41,932 nt of DNA from Chitinophagaceae bacterium. Lineage in GTDB: Bacteria > Bacteroidota > Bacteroidia > Chitinophagales > Chitinophagaceae. This document shows positions 10,897 through 18,928 of this stretch, in pieces. The stretch covers positions 22,501 to 64,432 of the forward strand of contig JAHBTL010000042.1 in assembly GCA_019638615.1 (NCBI GenBank), read 5' to 3'. The notes below the pieces were generated by a model, which was given only the letters and a program-made list of their open reading frames with translations, was not told where the DNA came from and ran no database searches. Every line of letters starts with the position of its first letter. The stretch's first letter is position 1. The position numbers were made by a program, and so were the translations under genes.

Positions 10897-11831
10897 GGCC
10901 ATCCTTTCCATGTAAACCTCATTCTTTTGAAGTTCCAGTAAATGGCTTTAAAAAAAGATTGCAGATGGGTAAATTGCCTTTTTATAAGAAACTTTAATGT
11001 GGTTACCGGAATGCCCAGGAATATGAAAACCGTTAGAAATACGAATAGTTGCACAGCGCTTGCATTCTTTCGCATGAACAATATACGGTTGCGGGTGCTA
11101 TAGTACACCTTAATAGCACTTTTTTGGTCCGTTATCATGGCGTCCTTGCTGTATACAACAGCCTTGGGTTGATATAAAATCTTATAGCCCTTCTTTAATA
11201 TCCTGGCGCTTACTTCTGAGTCGTCGAAATAAATAAAGAAGTTTTGGACCAGAACATCGTTGTTTTGCTCTATCATGCTTTTCTTCAGCATCATGGCGCC
11301 GCTATAAGCTCCGTGTGTATAAGTTGGTTTGTCAAATTGCCCTTTGTCTTCTTTTTCCTCGCCTATAATACTGTTCCTGCCTGTAATAATATTGGTGCGT
11401 TTGTAGCCTGCATATTGGATAATACTTGGGCGATGAAAGGAGCGGATTTTTGGGGAGGCCGCTCCAAGAAAATCATCCGAAAGAAAAGGGCTCAATAAAT
11501 CATCAAGCACATTTTCCGTTACTACCGTATTATTATTGATCAGCAGGATAAAATCTCCTTTTGCCTGGGCAACCGCCCAACTGATATCATTGGCTGAACG
11601 TGAATAAGCATCCGCTTTTAATACCCTGGTATTGGGATAATTGCCCCGGGAGATCTGGGGAGTAGGGTCTACCGCCGAGCCAATATCACATACAAGAATT
11701 TCATAATTTTTGTAATTCAGATTCCGGGTTGATTCCAGAAACTGGCAGGTAATATCCGTTTGGTTCCAGTTAAGAGTGATAATAGAAATAAGCGGCGTTG
11801 CTTTTACCGGAATGTATTGTCTGCCTTGCAT
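10872..11831 (-). CDS. Family 2 glycosyltransferase
   Basis: A 319-residue GT-A fold transferase similar to WbbL-type rhamnosyltransferases, probably acting at the cytoplasmic face in polysaccharide assembly. The N-terminal strand ISIITLNWNQTDITCQFLES and EILVCDIGS are typical of GT2. The usual metal-binding LNND segment reads LINNNT (about 97-102), with Asn at the Asp position. The acceptor-side segment FFIYFDDSEVSARILKKGY retains acidic residues. A hydrophobic stretch at about 263-283 and a basic tail suggest C-terminal membrane association. The sugar and acceptor are not predictable. It is convergent with the Mur ligase gene, overlapping by 25 bases. Confidence 0.85.
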   Translation of the reverse strand: MQGRQYIPVKATPLISIITLNWNQTDITCQFLESTRNLNYKNYEILVCDIGSAVDPTPQISRGNYPNTRVLKADAYSRSANDISWAVAQAKGDFILLINNNTVVTENVLDDLLSPFLSDDFLGAASPKIRSFHRPSIIQYAGYKRTNIITGRNSIIGEEKEDKGQFDKPTYTHGAYSGAMMLKKSMIEQNNDVLVQNFFIYFDDSEVSARILKKGYKILYQPKAVVYSKDAMITDQKSAIKVYYSTRNRILFMRKNASAVQLFVFLTVFIFLGIPVTTLKFLIKRQFTHLQSFFKAIYWNFKRMRFTWKGWPYNARHTA

Positions 11832-12471
11832 ACTGAATTATTTCTCCGTTTTAAAATAAATATTGAGAAATAATGGATTTAAACTGCTTAAAAATACTGA
11901 TAGATCAATAAGCACGATTATTTTCAAGGGATTTGAATACCGGGAGGCGAACACAGGCGCATAATATCGAATAAAAGTAAAAAATAAATGTAAGCTACAC
12001 GCACAGCTTCCGCGAACCTATGTTAAATAGTGTAGTTAATATGAGAAATCGTATAAATATATATTAATTATCAATACGATATAGTTTACTGTTTATTTAG
12101 GTTGATGTATTCAGGTTGATCTTTTTTATCAAACATCAACAGGTAGTAAAATTAATTTTATTATTTATTTAAATAATATTATATATTTTATTTTTTGATA
12201 AATATATGATTGTGTTTCCATCCTTGTTTTATTGCCAGTTTATTATAGCTAAACAAGTTTTCCACTTTTTTACGTAAAAATACTGATTGGTATAATCCTT
12301 GTTGTTTCTTCGGGACATTTTGATTATATAATATTCTAAATCCAATGCACATGCAAAAAATTTACTTCCTTTTGAGCCATAGAAAAGAGTAATAAGAAAT
12401 AATAATGATATATACTCCTGTACTCTATGCATACAAATAAATCCTTTTTTTAACTCTTTTCTTGAAAAATC
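11832..12471. other. AT-rich intergenic region before the hydrolase-PKD array
   Basis: 640 bases with no convincing gene. It holds the divergent 5' sides of the glycosyltransferase gene and the first hydrolase-PKD gene. The middle (about 12040-12200) is extremely AT-rich. A 67-codon frame on the minus strand at 12229-12432 has no domain, no ribosome-binding site and no family look, and I reject it. The block ATTGGTATAAT (12286-12296) followed by TTCTAAATCCA (12334-12344) recurs upstream of the second array gene. Confidence 0.6.
12286..12344 (+). promoter_or_regulatory. Leader block shared with the second array gene, possible promoter
   Basis: ATTGGTATAAT and, 48 bases on, TTCTAAATCCA. Both strings recur in the same order 41 bases apart at 15456-15507, upstream of the paralogue. 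TATAAT resembles a -10 box, but the distance to the ATG (about 175 bases) means a long leader. A promoter role is inference. Confidence 0.4.
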
Positions 12472-15138
12472 ATGAATCAGAACTATTTTATTAATGCTTT
12501 CTTTAATTCAATAAAGAAGCTACTACCCATTTTAACCCTTTTTAGCATTCAGCTTAAATCTTCCTTTGCTCAGGTACAAACACAAACAGCGGTTTCAGCA
12601 AATGTTTCTACCTATATTAAAGGTTATTACGAATCATTACCCGTTGATTATAAATCCAGTACAACCAAAAAATACCCGCTTTTAATATTCCTGCATGGAG
12701 GGGATGAGCGAGGCAATGGAACTACAGGCCTTCCAAAGGTTTTAAAAAATGCCATTCCTAAATTAATTAATAAGGGCCAGTTTCCCTCTAAATTCAGGGT
12801 GGGAGGGAAAGACTTTTCTTTTATTGTTATTTCTCCGCAACTTGTATCTTCAAACAATTACCCTGTAACCATCCGGGATTTAGTTAGTTATTGCAAAAAT
12901 AAGTATCGTGTTGATGAGCAAAGAATATATATAACCGGTTTAAGCTTCGGAGGATTGTTGTCGTGGAACTTTACCGGCTCTGCTAAAGCAAATGCCGAAA
13001 TATTTGCAGCTATGGTAACAGTTTGCAGCGGAGGTGTCCCTACTGAGGGCAGGGTTGCTAGTGTAGCTTCGGCAAAATTACCGGTTTGGGTTACCAATAA
13101 CTCTGGTGACCCTTATAATTCAGCTACTCTCGCCAAGCAAACGGTGGAGAAATTAAATGCATACAAGCCGGCTCCCCCGAAGGCTGTGTTGACTATTTTT
13201 CAAAAGGGAGGACATGATGCATGGACCCAAACCTATGACCCGAATTTCAGGCAGGATGGTTTGAATATATATGAATGGATGCTTTCCTATACAAGAGGTG
13301 GAACTAATGCCCCTCTTCCCAAGCCTGATGAAACAACAGCTCCTCCGGTGGCAAAGGCGGGGTCAAATCAAACTATTACTTTGCCAACCAATAGTGTTAC
13401 TTTAAGCAGCAGTGGTTCTACAGCTTCTTCAGGCTCCATTAAGTCGTATTCCTGGAAAAAAGTTTCGGGTCCGTCTGGCGGTTCTATAACCAGCAGCACT
13501 TCTGCTTCAACGAAAGTAACAGGATTAACAGAAGGTGTTTATAAATTTCAGTTGACAGTGACTGATAGCAATAACAAAACCGCCATTGCCACGGTAACGG
13601 TTACTGTTAAACCAGAACCTGTAACAGCCATAGCTCTTAAGGCAAATGCCGGAACTGATCAAACCATAACATATCCCCAGAGTGTTGTAACGCTTGATGG
13701 CTCTAAATCAACATCGGAAACAACCATTAAAAATTATGTATGGAAAAAAGTCAGCGGCCCTGCTGGGGTTTTAGCTCCGGAAATAGCAAAAGCTTCGGAT
13801 GTAAAAACACAGGTTACGAATCTGGTACCTGGTACATACGTTTTCCAATTGAAAATCACCGATGCCGCCGGTAATACTGCAACAGACAACATTACAGTGA
13901 AAGTTAAATATAAATCCGGTGCTTTAAAGGCCAATGCAGGACCTGATCAGGTTCTTGAGTTTCCTCTTAAAGAAAGGCTGATATTGGATGGCTCGGCCTC
14001 CACAGCCACAGCATTTGAAACGACCTGCTCCTGGACAAGATTATCTGGACCAGGTTCTTATGGAGCTGTAACGTATCCTTCAATTAATTTAGTAACGACT
14101 ACTGCTCTCAATTTGGTTGCGGGGGTATATAAATATCAATTGACTTTAAAGGACAAAGAAGGGAATATTTCAACCGATGTTGTTACTATTACTGTTAAAT
14201 CTTCTGAACCGGAAGTAGTATTGAAGGCGGTAGCAGGAGCTAATCAAACCATTGTCTCTCCTGCATCTTCTGTAAAACTGGATGGCTCCGCTTCTACGGT
14301 GGCTAAAGGAAATTCAATAAAGAAATATATATGGGATAAAATATCTGGACCTAACTCTCGCGATGAAATTGTAAAGGCTAATAGCGCAACCACTGCCGTA
14401 GAAAATCTTGTGCCGGGTACTTATACTTTCCGTTTACGTGTGATTGATGACCATGATAACGAAGCATCGGATAAGGTTGTAATAAATGTAAAGTACAAAT
14501 CCGGGGCTTTGAAGGCTAATGCAGGTCCTGACCAAACCATTACGCTTCCTACCGAAACCGGAATCCTGCTTAATGGATCAGCGTCTACAACTCCTGGTGG
14601 TTCCAGTGCTGGCATTAGCTGTTCCTGGACAAGGTTATCCGGACCCGGCGCTTCCGGGGCAGTTTTATATCCTTCGGTAATATTGAATACCAATACAGCC
14701 AAAGCGCTTACATCTGGAGTGTATCAATATCAATTGACTTTAACAGATAATGAGGGTAACACTTCAACTGATGTTGTAAAAGTAACCGTTAAAAATGCAT
14801 CGGCTGCTTCAGGCAGAGCTTCTTCAGATCAATCTGCTGTTGCAGAAGAAGACGCGAGTGCTTTGACCGCAGACAAGGGATTATTAGATATTAAGATAAA
14901 TCCCAATCCTGTGAGGTCAGATATGACGGTGTGGGTTGAAGGTACAGCTACCGGGAAAGTAAGTATGATGGTGTATAGTTTGCAGGGTAAAGCTTTAATG
15001 CAACAGGAGTTTACTAAAGATGCAGCAGTAGCTGTCAGCAAATCGGTAAACGTATCTCATTTACCTGCAGGAATATATATTGTTAATGTGATCGTAGACG
15101 GAAAGCATCATAAATCAATGCAGGTTACCAAGCAGTAA
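12472..15138 (+). CDS. Secreted alpha/beta hydrolase with five PKD-like repeats and a T9SS tail (array gene 1)
   Basis: An 888-residue secreted protein. The signal peptide is residues 1-33 (ending SSFA). The catalytic domain (about 40-275) is an alpha/beta hydrolase of the esterase/CE1 kind: oxyanion-side LLIFLHGGDERG (70-81), nucleophile elbow GLSFGG with Ser158, an acidic candidate Asp213 in NNSGDP, and His248 in GGHDAW. Five PKD-like repeats of about 97 residues follow (291-776), each with the pattern AGxxQTITLP...WxxxSGP...LxxGxYxFxLxVTD. The C-terminal 88 residues (801-888, starting DKGLLDIKINPNPV) are a type A T9SS sorting domain, so the protein should cross the outer membrane and be surface-anchored or released. 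The substrate is unknown; an ester-linked polysaccharide substituent is plausible. It is first of three tandem paralogues. Confidence 0.9.
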   Translation: MNQNYFINAFFNSIKKLLPILTLFSIQLKSSFAQVQTQTAVSANVSTYIKGYYESLPVDYKSSTTKKYPLLIFLHGGDERGNGTTGLPKVLKNAIPKLINKGQFPSKFRVGGKDFSFIVISPQLVSSNNYPVTIRDLVSYCKNKYRVDEQRIYITGLSFGGLLSWNFTGSAKANAEIFAAMVTVCSGGVPTEGRVASVASAKLPVWVTNNSGDPYNSATLAKQTVEKLNAYKPAPPKAVLTIFQKGGHDAWTQTYDPNFRQDGLNIYEWMLSYTRGGTNAPLPKPDETTAPPVAKAGSNQTITLPTNSVTLSSSGSTASSGSIKSYSWKKVSGPSGGSITSSTSASTKVTGLTEGVYKFQLTVTDSNNKTAIATVTVTVKPEPVTAIALKANAGTDQTITYPQSVVTLDGSKSTSETTIKNYVWKKVSGPAGVLAPEIAKASDVKTQVTNLVPGTYVFQLKITDAAGNTATDNITVKVKYKSGALKANAGPDQVLEFPLKERLILDGSASTATAFETTCSWTRLSGPGSYGAVTYPSINLVTTTALNLVAGVYKYQLTLKDKEGNISTDVVTITVKSSEPEVVLKAVAGANQTIVSPASSVKLDGSASTVAKGNSIKKYIWDKISGPNSRDEIVKANSATTAVENLVPGTYTFRLRVIDDHDNEASDKVVINVKYKSGALKANAGPDQTITLPTETGILLNGSASTTPGGSSAGISCSWTRLSGPGASGAVLYPSVILNTNTAKALTSGVYQYQLTLTDNEGNTSTDVVKVTVKNASAASGRASSDQSAVAEEDASALTADKGLLDIKINPNPVRSDMTVWVEGTATGKVSMMVYSLQGKALMQQEFTKDAAVAVSKSVNVSHLPAGIYIVNVIVDGKHHKSMQVTKQ
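13342..14799 (+). repeat. Five PKD-like repeats in array gene 1, order A-B-C-B-C
   Basis: Five units of about 291 bp. By sequence they fall into three types: A (opens PPVAKAG), B (ends in KYKSG) and C (opens ALKANAGPDQ and contains CSWTRLSGPG then YPS). The order A-B-C-B-C suggests duplication of a B-C pair. Confidence 0.8.
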
Positions 15139-15171
15139 TGATCGATTGTTAATCAATCCTAATCAATTGAT

Positions 15172-15211
15172 TAAAGAGGCTGTCAAATAAAATGGCAGCC
15201 TCTTTTTTTAT
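15172..15211 (+). terminator. Intrinsic terminator after array gene 1
   Basis: AAAGAGGCTG..CA and TGGCAGCCTCTTT form a long stem (about 15173-15185 with 15193-15205) around an AT-rich loop and run into seven T. It separates array gene 1 from gene 2 as transcription units. Confidence 0.88.
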
Positions 15212-15696
15212 TCGGCGAGCCCGGAATGTGCTCAAATGTATTCAGCGATCTTTTGATCTCCGGTAGTTATGTGAGTCGAATCTTTACATAGGGCAGGTTT
15301 ATTTGCCAGGCTATTGAATATCAGGTACTTTATTATATCAGGCATGCTTGAAATGTTTATCGGGGAATGAGGTTCACGGTGCCGCGTACACGTAAATTAT
15401 GATTTTCGTTAAAAAAAATTATATTTTTTTTCATTTTTTAAGAGGGGAAACACTTATTGGTATAATAGTTGCGATCTCATACGCGCATTCTTAATTTTCT
15501 AAATCCATTTAACTATGTGTAAAATCTACTCCGGGATTTCACGCAATACAATGTATTGTATCAACACAACATCCTCTATTAGTATATTTTCAAACGAATA
15601 ACTTATTCTGATTTGTACTTGTATCCTGATCTGTACCGTACAAAGTGTTTTTACTTGAAACCATTATTTATTAATCCTTTTTTATCCCGAGAAATC
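15212..15696. other. Intergenic region before array gene 2
   Basis: 485 bases without a gene. It contains the leader block shared with gene 1 (15456-15507) and the short palindrome ATACAAT-GT-ATTGTAT at 15546-15561. An in-frame ATG at 15613 would extend gene 2 by 28 codons but would spoil its signal peptide. Confidence 0.6.
15456..15507 (+). promoter_or_regulatory. Leader block shared with array gene 1, possible promoter
   Basis: ATTGGTATAAT at 15456-15466 and TTCTAAATCCA at 15497-15507, in the same order as at 12286-12344. Conservation in otherwise diverged spacers suggests a common regulatory or promoter element; function is inferred. Confidence 0.4.
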
Positions 15697-18630
15697 ATGA
15701 GCCAAAACATTTTCAGGAGCTTCCAGGTAACACGTTTGCTGAAGTTCATTTTACCTGTTGTATTTTCAATCTTTGCTTTTTCTACTATTTGCGTTTCGCA
15801 AACACAAACACAAACAGCTGTTTCTGCAAACATTGCCACCTATATGAAAGGCTATTATGAATCATTGCCTGTAGATTATAAAACGAATACAACCAAGAAA
15901 TATCCTCTTTTGATATTTTTACATGGTTCTGGCGAGAAAGGGAATGGCACCACCGATTTGCCTCTCGTTTTAAAATGGGGCCCTCCCAGATTAATCAACG
16001 AAGGGAAATTTCCATCATCTTTTAACGTAGGGGGTAAAAGCTATTCTTTTATTGTAATTTCTCCACAGATTAGCTCATCTTCTGATTATGTTGCAGCCAT
16101 ACGTGCACTGATTAATCATTGTAAGGAAAAATACAGGGTGGATGAAACCAAAGTTTATCTCACCGGGTTGAGTCTTGGTGGGCTTCTTACTTTTAATTTC
16201 TGCGGCTCTTCTCAAAAAAATTCAGAAATATTTGCTGCGATATTGGCTATATGTGGAGGAAGTGAGCCTACAGCAGCCCGGATAAACAATATAGCAAATG
16301 CCAAGCTACCAGTATGGATAACCAATAATTCAGGCGATCCGATAAAAGACTTCCATGTTGCGGAGGAAACAGTAAGGCTGTTGAATGCGCATGTTCCGCC
16401 GCCGCCTGAAGCCAGACTTACCATTTTTAACATCAATAGCCATGATGCTTGGACTCCTACTTATGATCCTAACTTCAGGCAGGGTGGCTTAAATGTATAT
16501 GAATGGATGCTGTCTTACAGCAGGGGCACGTCTCAGGAGATCCCAACTCCTCCGGTTGCTGAAGCTGGCACTAATCAAACCATAACGCTCCCGCTTAATA
16601 CAGTAACGCTTGACGGAAGTAAGTCATCAGCCAGTTCAGGATATACTATTAAAACTTATGCGTGGAGCAAATTATCCGGCCCTTCAGGCGGTACTATTAC
16701 AACACCAAGTGGCAAAACTACAACAGTAACAGATCTGGTTGCCGGAACGTATGTATTTCAATTGAAAGTTACGGATAGCAACGGAGGTACAAATACAGAT
16801 ACCGTAACAATTACAGTCGATACAGCATCAACTTCAACCGTTGTAGCAAATGCTGGTTCCGATGCAACCGTAACTTTGCCAACACGAAGCACAACCCTGG
16901 ATGGCAGTAAATCAACAGTAGGTACAGGGAACACAATCAAAAGTTATTCCTGGAGTAAGGTTTCAGGACCTGCTAATTCGGGTGATTTATCCAGTGCAAC
17001 CAGTAGCAAACCTCCCGTATCGAATCTGGTTCCCGGAGTATATGTATTTCAATTGAAAGTAACCGATAATACCGGAAAAAGTGCTACGGATAATGTAACG
17101 ATAACAGTTAAATATGTGAATGGAACACTGAAGGCGAATGCTGGTCCTGACCAGTCGCTTTCTTATCCATTAAGCGCCCCATTAGCGTTTGATGGTTCAG
17201 CTTCAACTGCTCCATCTGCCGGTAACATCAGTTGTTCGTGGACCCGGTTGTCGGGGCCGGATAGCTATGGAGCAGTCATGTATCCTTCTACCAACCTCAT
17301 TACACGAACAGCTCAGAACCTGGTAGCAGGAACTTATCAATATCAATTAACAGTAAGAGATGATAAAGGAAATTCCTCTACTGATGTTATGGTGGTTACT
17401 ATAACAAATGCAAATTCAACCGAAACAAGTCCACCTATAGCTGAAGCAGGGGCAAATCAGGCAATAACACTTCCGGCAAACAGTGTAACAATCGATGCTG
17501 GTGCTTCAATTGCATCTGCCGGTACCAGTATCAGCTCTTATCAATGGACCAAAAAATCCGGACCTGCTTCAGGAGTAATAACAAGTGCTACCAGCGCTAA
17601 AACAACTGTAACAGGCCTTGTGGCTGGTACTTATGAGTTTGAGGTGCTTGTTACAGATAATAAAGGAAAAACTGCGACTGATGTAGTAACTATAATAGTG
17701 AACGCTGCTTCTACAGCGCTTAAAGCAGATGCCGGCGATGATCAGGTGATCATCATTCCTACAAGGACTGTTACACTGAATGGTGCCAACTCTACACCAC
17801 CTTCGGGAGGAAAAATCACAGGATATGAATGGAGTAAAGTAAGCGGTCCTAACCTATCAGGAAATATTGTAAGCGCGTCCTCTGCTAGTACTTCCATTAC
17901 CGATCTGGTACCTGGTATATATGTATTTAAGTTGACCATTACTGACAACACAGGCAAAGCGGCATCTGATAATGTAAAGGTGATTGTAAGATTCATGAAA
18001 GGAGCACTGAAAGCCAATGCAGGCCCTGATCAATCTGTTACATATCCATTAACTGCTCCGGTAATTTTAGATGGAGGAGGCTCCACGGTGCCAGCACCAT
18101 CAACTGGAAGCTATACATGTTCATGGACCCGACTGTCGGGACCTGGGTCGGTTGGAGCAGTATTGTACCCATCTGTAAATCTGATTACCAGGACAGCTCA
18201 AAATTTAACACCGGGGGTATATGAATATCAATTGACCGTTCGGGATGATCAGGGCAATCAATCTAAAGATGTTGTTGTGATAACGGTTAAGTCGTCAGCT
18301 TCAGCAAGAACAGCTTCGGCAACGACTGATGCTGCACTTAATGCCAACGATATAGTAGTACCTCAGGATAAAGTATTAGATGTAAAAATCAATCCTAATC
18401 CTGTTACAAATATTATGACTGTATGGATTGATGGATCTGCTAAAGGAAGCACAAGCGTACTTGTGTACAATACAAATGGTACGTTATTGCAGCAACAATC
18501 ATTTGTAAAGGATGTAAGCGGAAAATTGAGTAAGTCGTTTAATGTTGCTCAACTGCCCACAGGCACGTATTATGTGAAAGTGTTAGTAGATAATAAAGTA
18601 ACTCAAACTGTACAAATGATAAAAAAATAA
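15697..18630 (+). CDS. Secreted alpha/beta hydrolase with six PKD-like repeats and a T9SS tail (array gene 2)
   Basis: 977 residues from the preferred ATG at 15697, which sits in the same AAATCATGA context as array gene 1 and opens a normal signal peptide (residues 1-34, ending ICVS). The catalytic domain (about 40-280) has LLIFLHGSGEKG, the nucleophile elbow GLSLGG with Ser159, and His249 in NSHDAW. It is the closest paralogue of gene 1 (both begin QTQTAVSAN after the signal, with GYYESLPVDYK). Six PKD-like repeats follow in the order A-B-C-A-B-C. The T9SS type A tail starts about 90 residues from the end (VLDVKINPNPVTNIMTVWIDG). An exported esterase-like role is predicted; the substrate is unknown. 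Confidence 0.9.
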   Translation: MSQNIFRSFQVTRLLKFILPVVFSIFAFSTICVSQTQTQTAVSANIATYMKGYYESLPVDYKTNTTKKYPLLIFLHGSGEKGNGTTDLPLVLKWGPPRLINEGKFPSSFNVGGKSYSFIVISPQISSSSDYVAAIRALINHCKEKYRVDETKVYLTGLSLGGLLTFNFCGSSQKNSEIFAAILAICGGSEPTAARINNIANAKLPVWITNNSGDPIKDFHVAEETVRLLNAHVPPPPEARLTIFNINSHDAWTPTYDPNFRQGGLNVYEWMLSYSRGTSQEIPTPPVAEAGTNQTITLPLNTVTLDGSKSSASSGYTIKTYAWSKLSGPSGGTITTPSGKTTTVTDLVAGTYVFQLKVTDSNGGTNTDTVTITVDTASTSTVVANAGSDATVTLPTRSTTLDGSKSTVGTGNTIKSYSWSKVSGPANSGDLSSATSSKPPVSNLVPGVYVFQLKVTDNTGKSATDNVTITVKYVNGTLKANAGPDQSLSYPLSAPLAFDGSASTAPSAGNISCSWTRLSGPDSYGAVMYPSTNLITRTAQNLVAGTYQYQLTVRDDKGNSSTDVMVVTITNANSTETSPPIAEAGANQAITLPANSVTIDAGASIASAGTSISSYQWTKKSGPASGVITSATSAKTTVTGLVAGTYEFEVLVTDNKGKTATDVVTIIVNAASTALKADAGDDQVIIIPTRTVTLNGANSTPPSGGKITGYEWSKVSGPNLSGNIVSASSASTSITDLVPGIYVFKLTITDNTGKAASDNVKVIVRFMKGALKANAGPDQSVTYPLTAPVILDGGGSTVPAPSTGSYTCSWTRLSGPGSVGAVLYPSVNLITRTAQNLTPGVYEYQLTVRDDQGNQSKDVVVITVKSSASARTASATTDAALNANDIVVPQDKVLDVKINPNPVTNIMTVWIDGSAKGSTSVLVYNTNGTLLQQQSFVKDVSGKLSKSFNVAQLPTGTYYVKVLVDNKVTQTVQMIKK
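16549..18300 (+). repeat. Six PKD-like repeats in array gene 2, order A-B-C-A-B-C
   Basis: Six units of about 292 bp. B units end KYVNG or RFMKG. C units open LKANAGPDQ and carry CSWTRLSGP, GAVxYPSxNLITRTAQNL and YQLTVRDDxGN. The second triad repeats the first, indicating duplication of a three-unit block. Confidence 0.82.
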
Positions 18631-18648
18631 AAATTTTAAGTAACTAAA

Positions 18649-18690
18649 AAAAGGGTGGTAAATGGAAACATTTATCACCCTTTTGCTTTT
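18649..18690 (+). terminator. Intrinsic terminator after array gene 2
   Basis: A 16-bp stem (18649-18664 with 18669-18684, one G-T wobble) closes on a GAAA tetraloop, then TTTTGCTTTTG. Strong hairpin 18 bases after the stop codon. Confidence 0.85.
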
Positions 18691-18928
18691 GTAAAAGGAG
18701 TGATTCATTTTATCAATCATCAATTGAAATTATTACCAGCACTACATTGTGGCACTGTGTTTGAATATTGTCTGTGCGAAAATTATACATGTTTTTAACG
18801 TAGTGAGTTTATCAATTATCAACATTATTTTTTTTAAAGATGATTTTGTATTCGATTAAATAACTCAAACGTTAGATGAACTGATTGCCGGCAACGGCTT
18901 TTATTTATAATCCGAATATCCGTACACC
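18691..18928. other. Intergenic region before array gene 3
   Basis: About 240 AT-rich bases. The leader block shared by genes 1 and 2 is not found here, so gene 3 may be regulated separately. No other feature seen. Confidence 0.5.

Noticed and set aside
12229-12432. 67-codon frame on the minus strand
   Set aside because: No domain, no ribosome-binding site, AT-rich spacer that carries the shared leader block.
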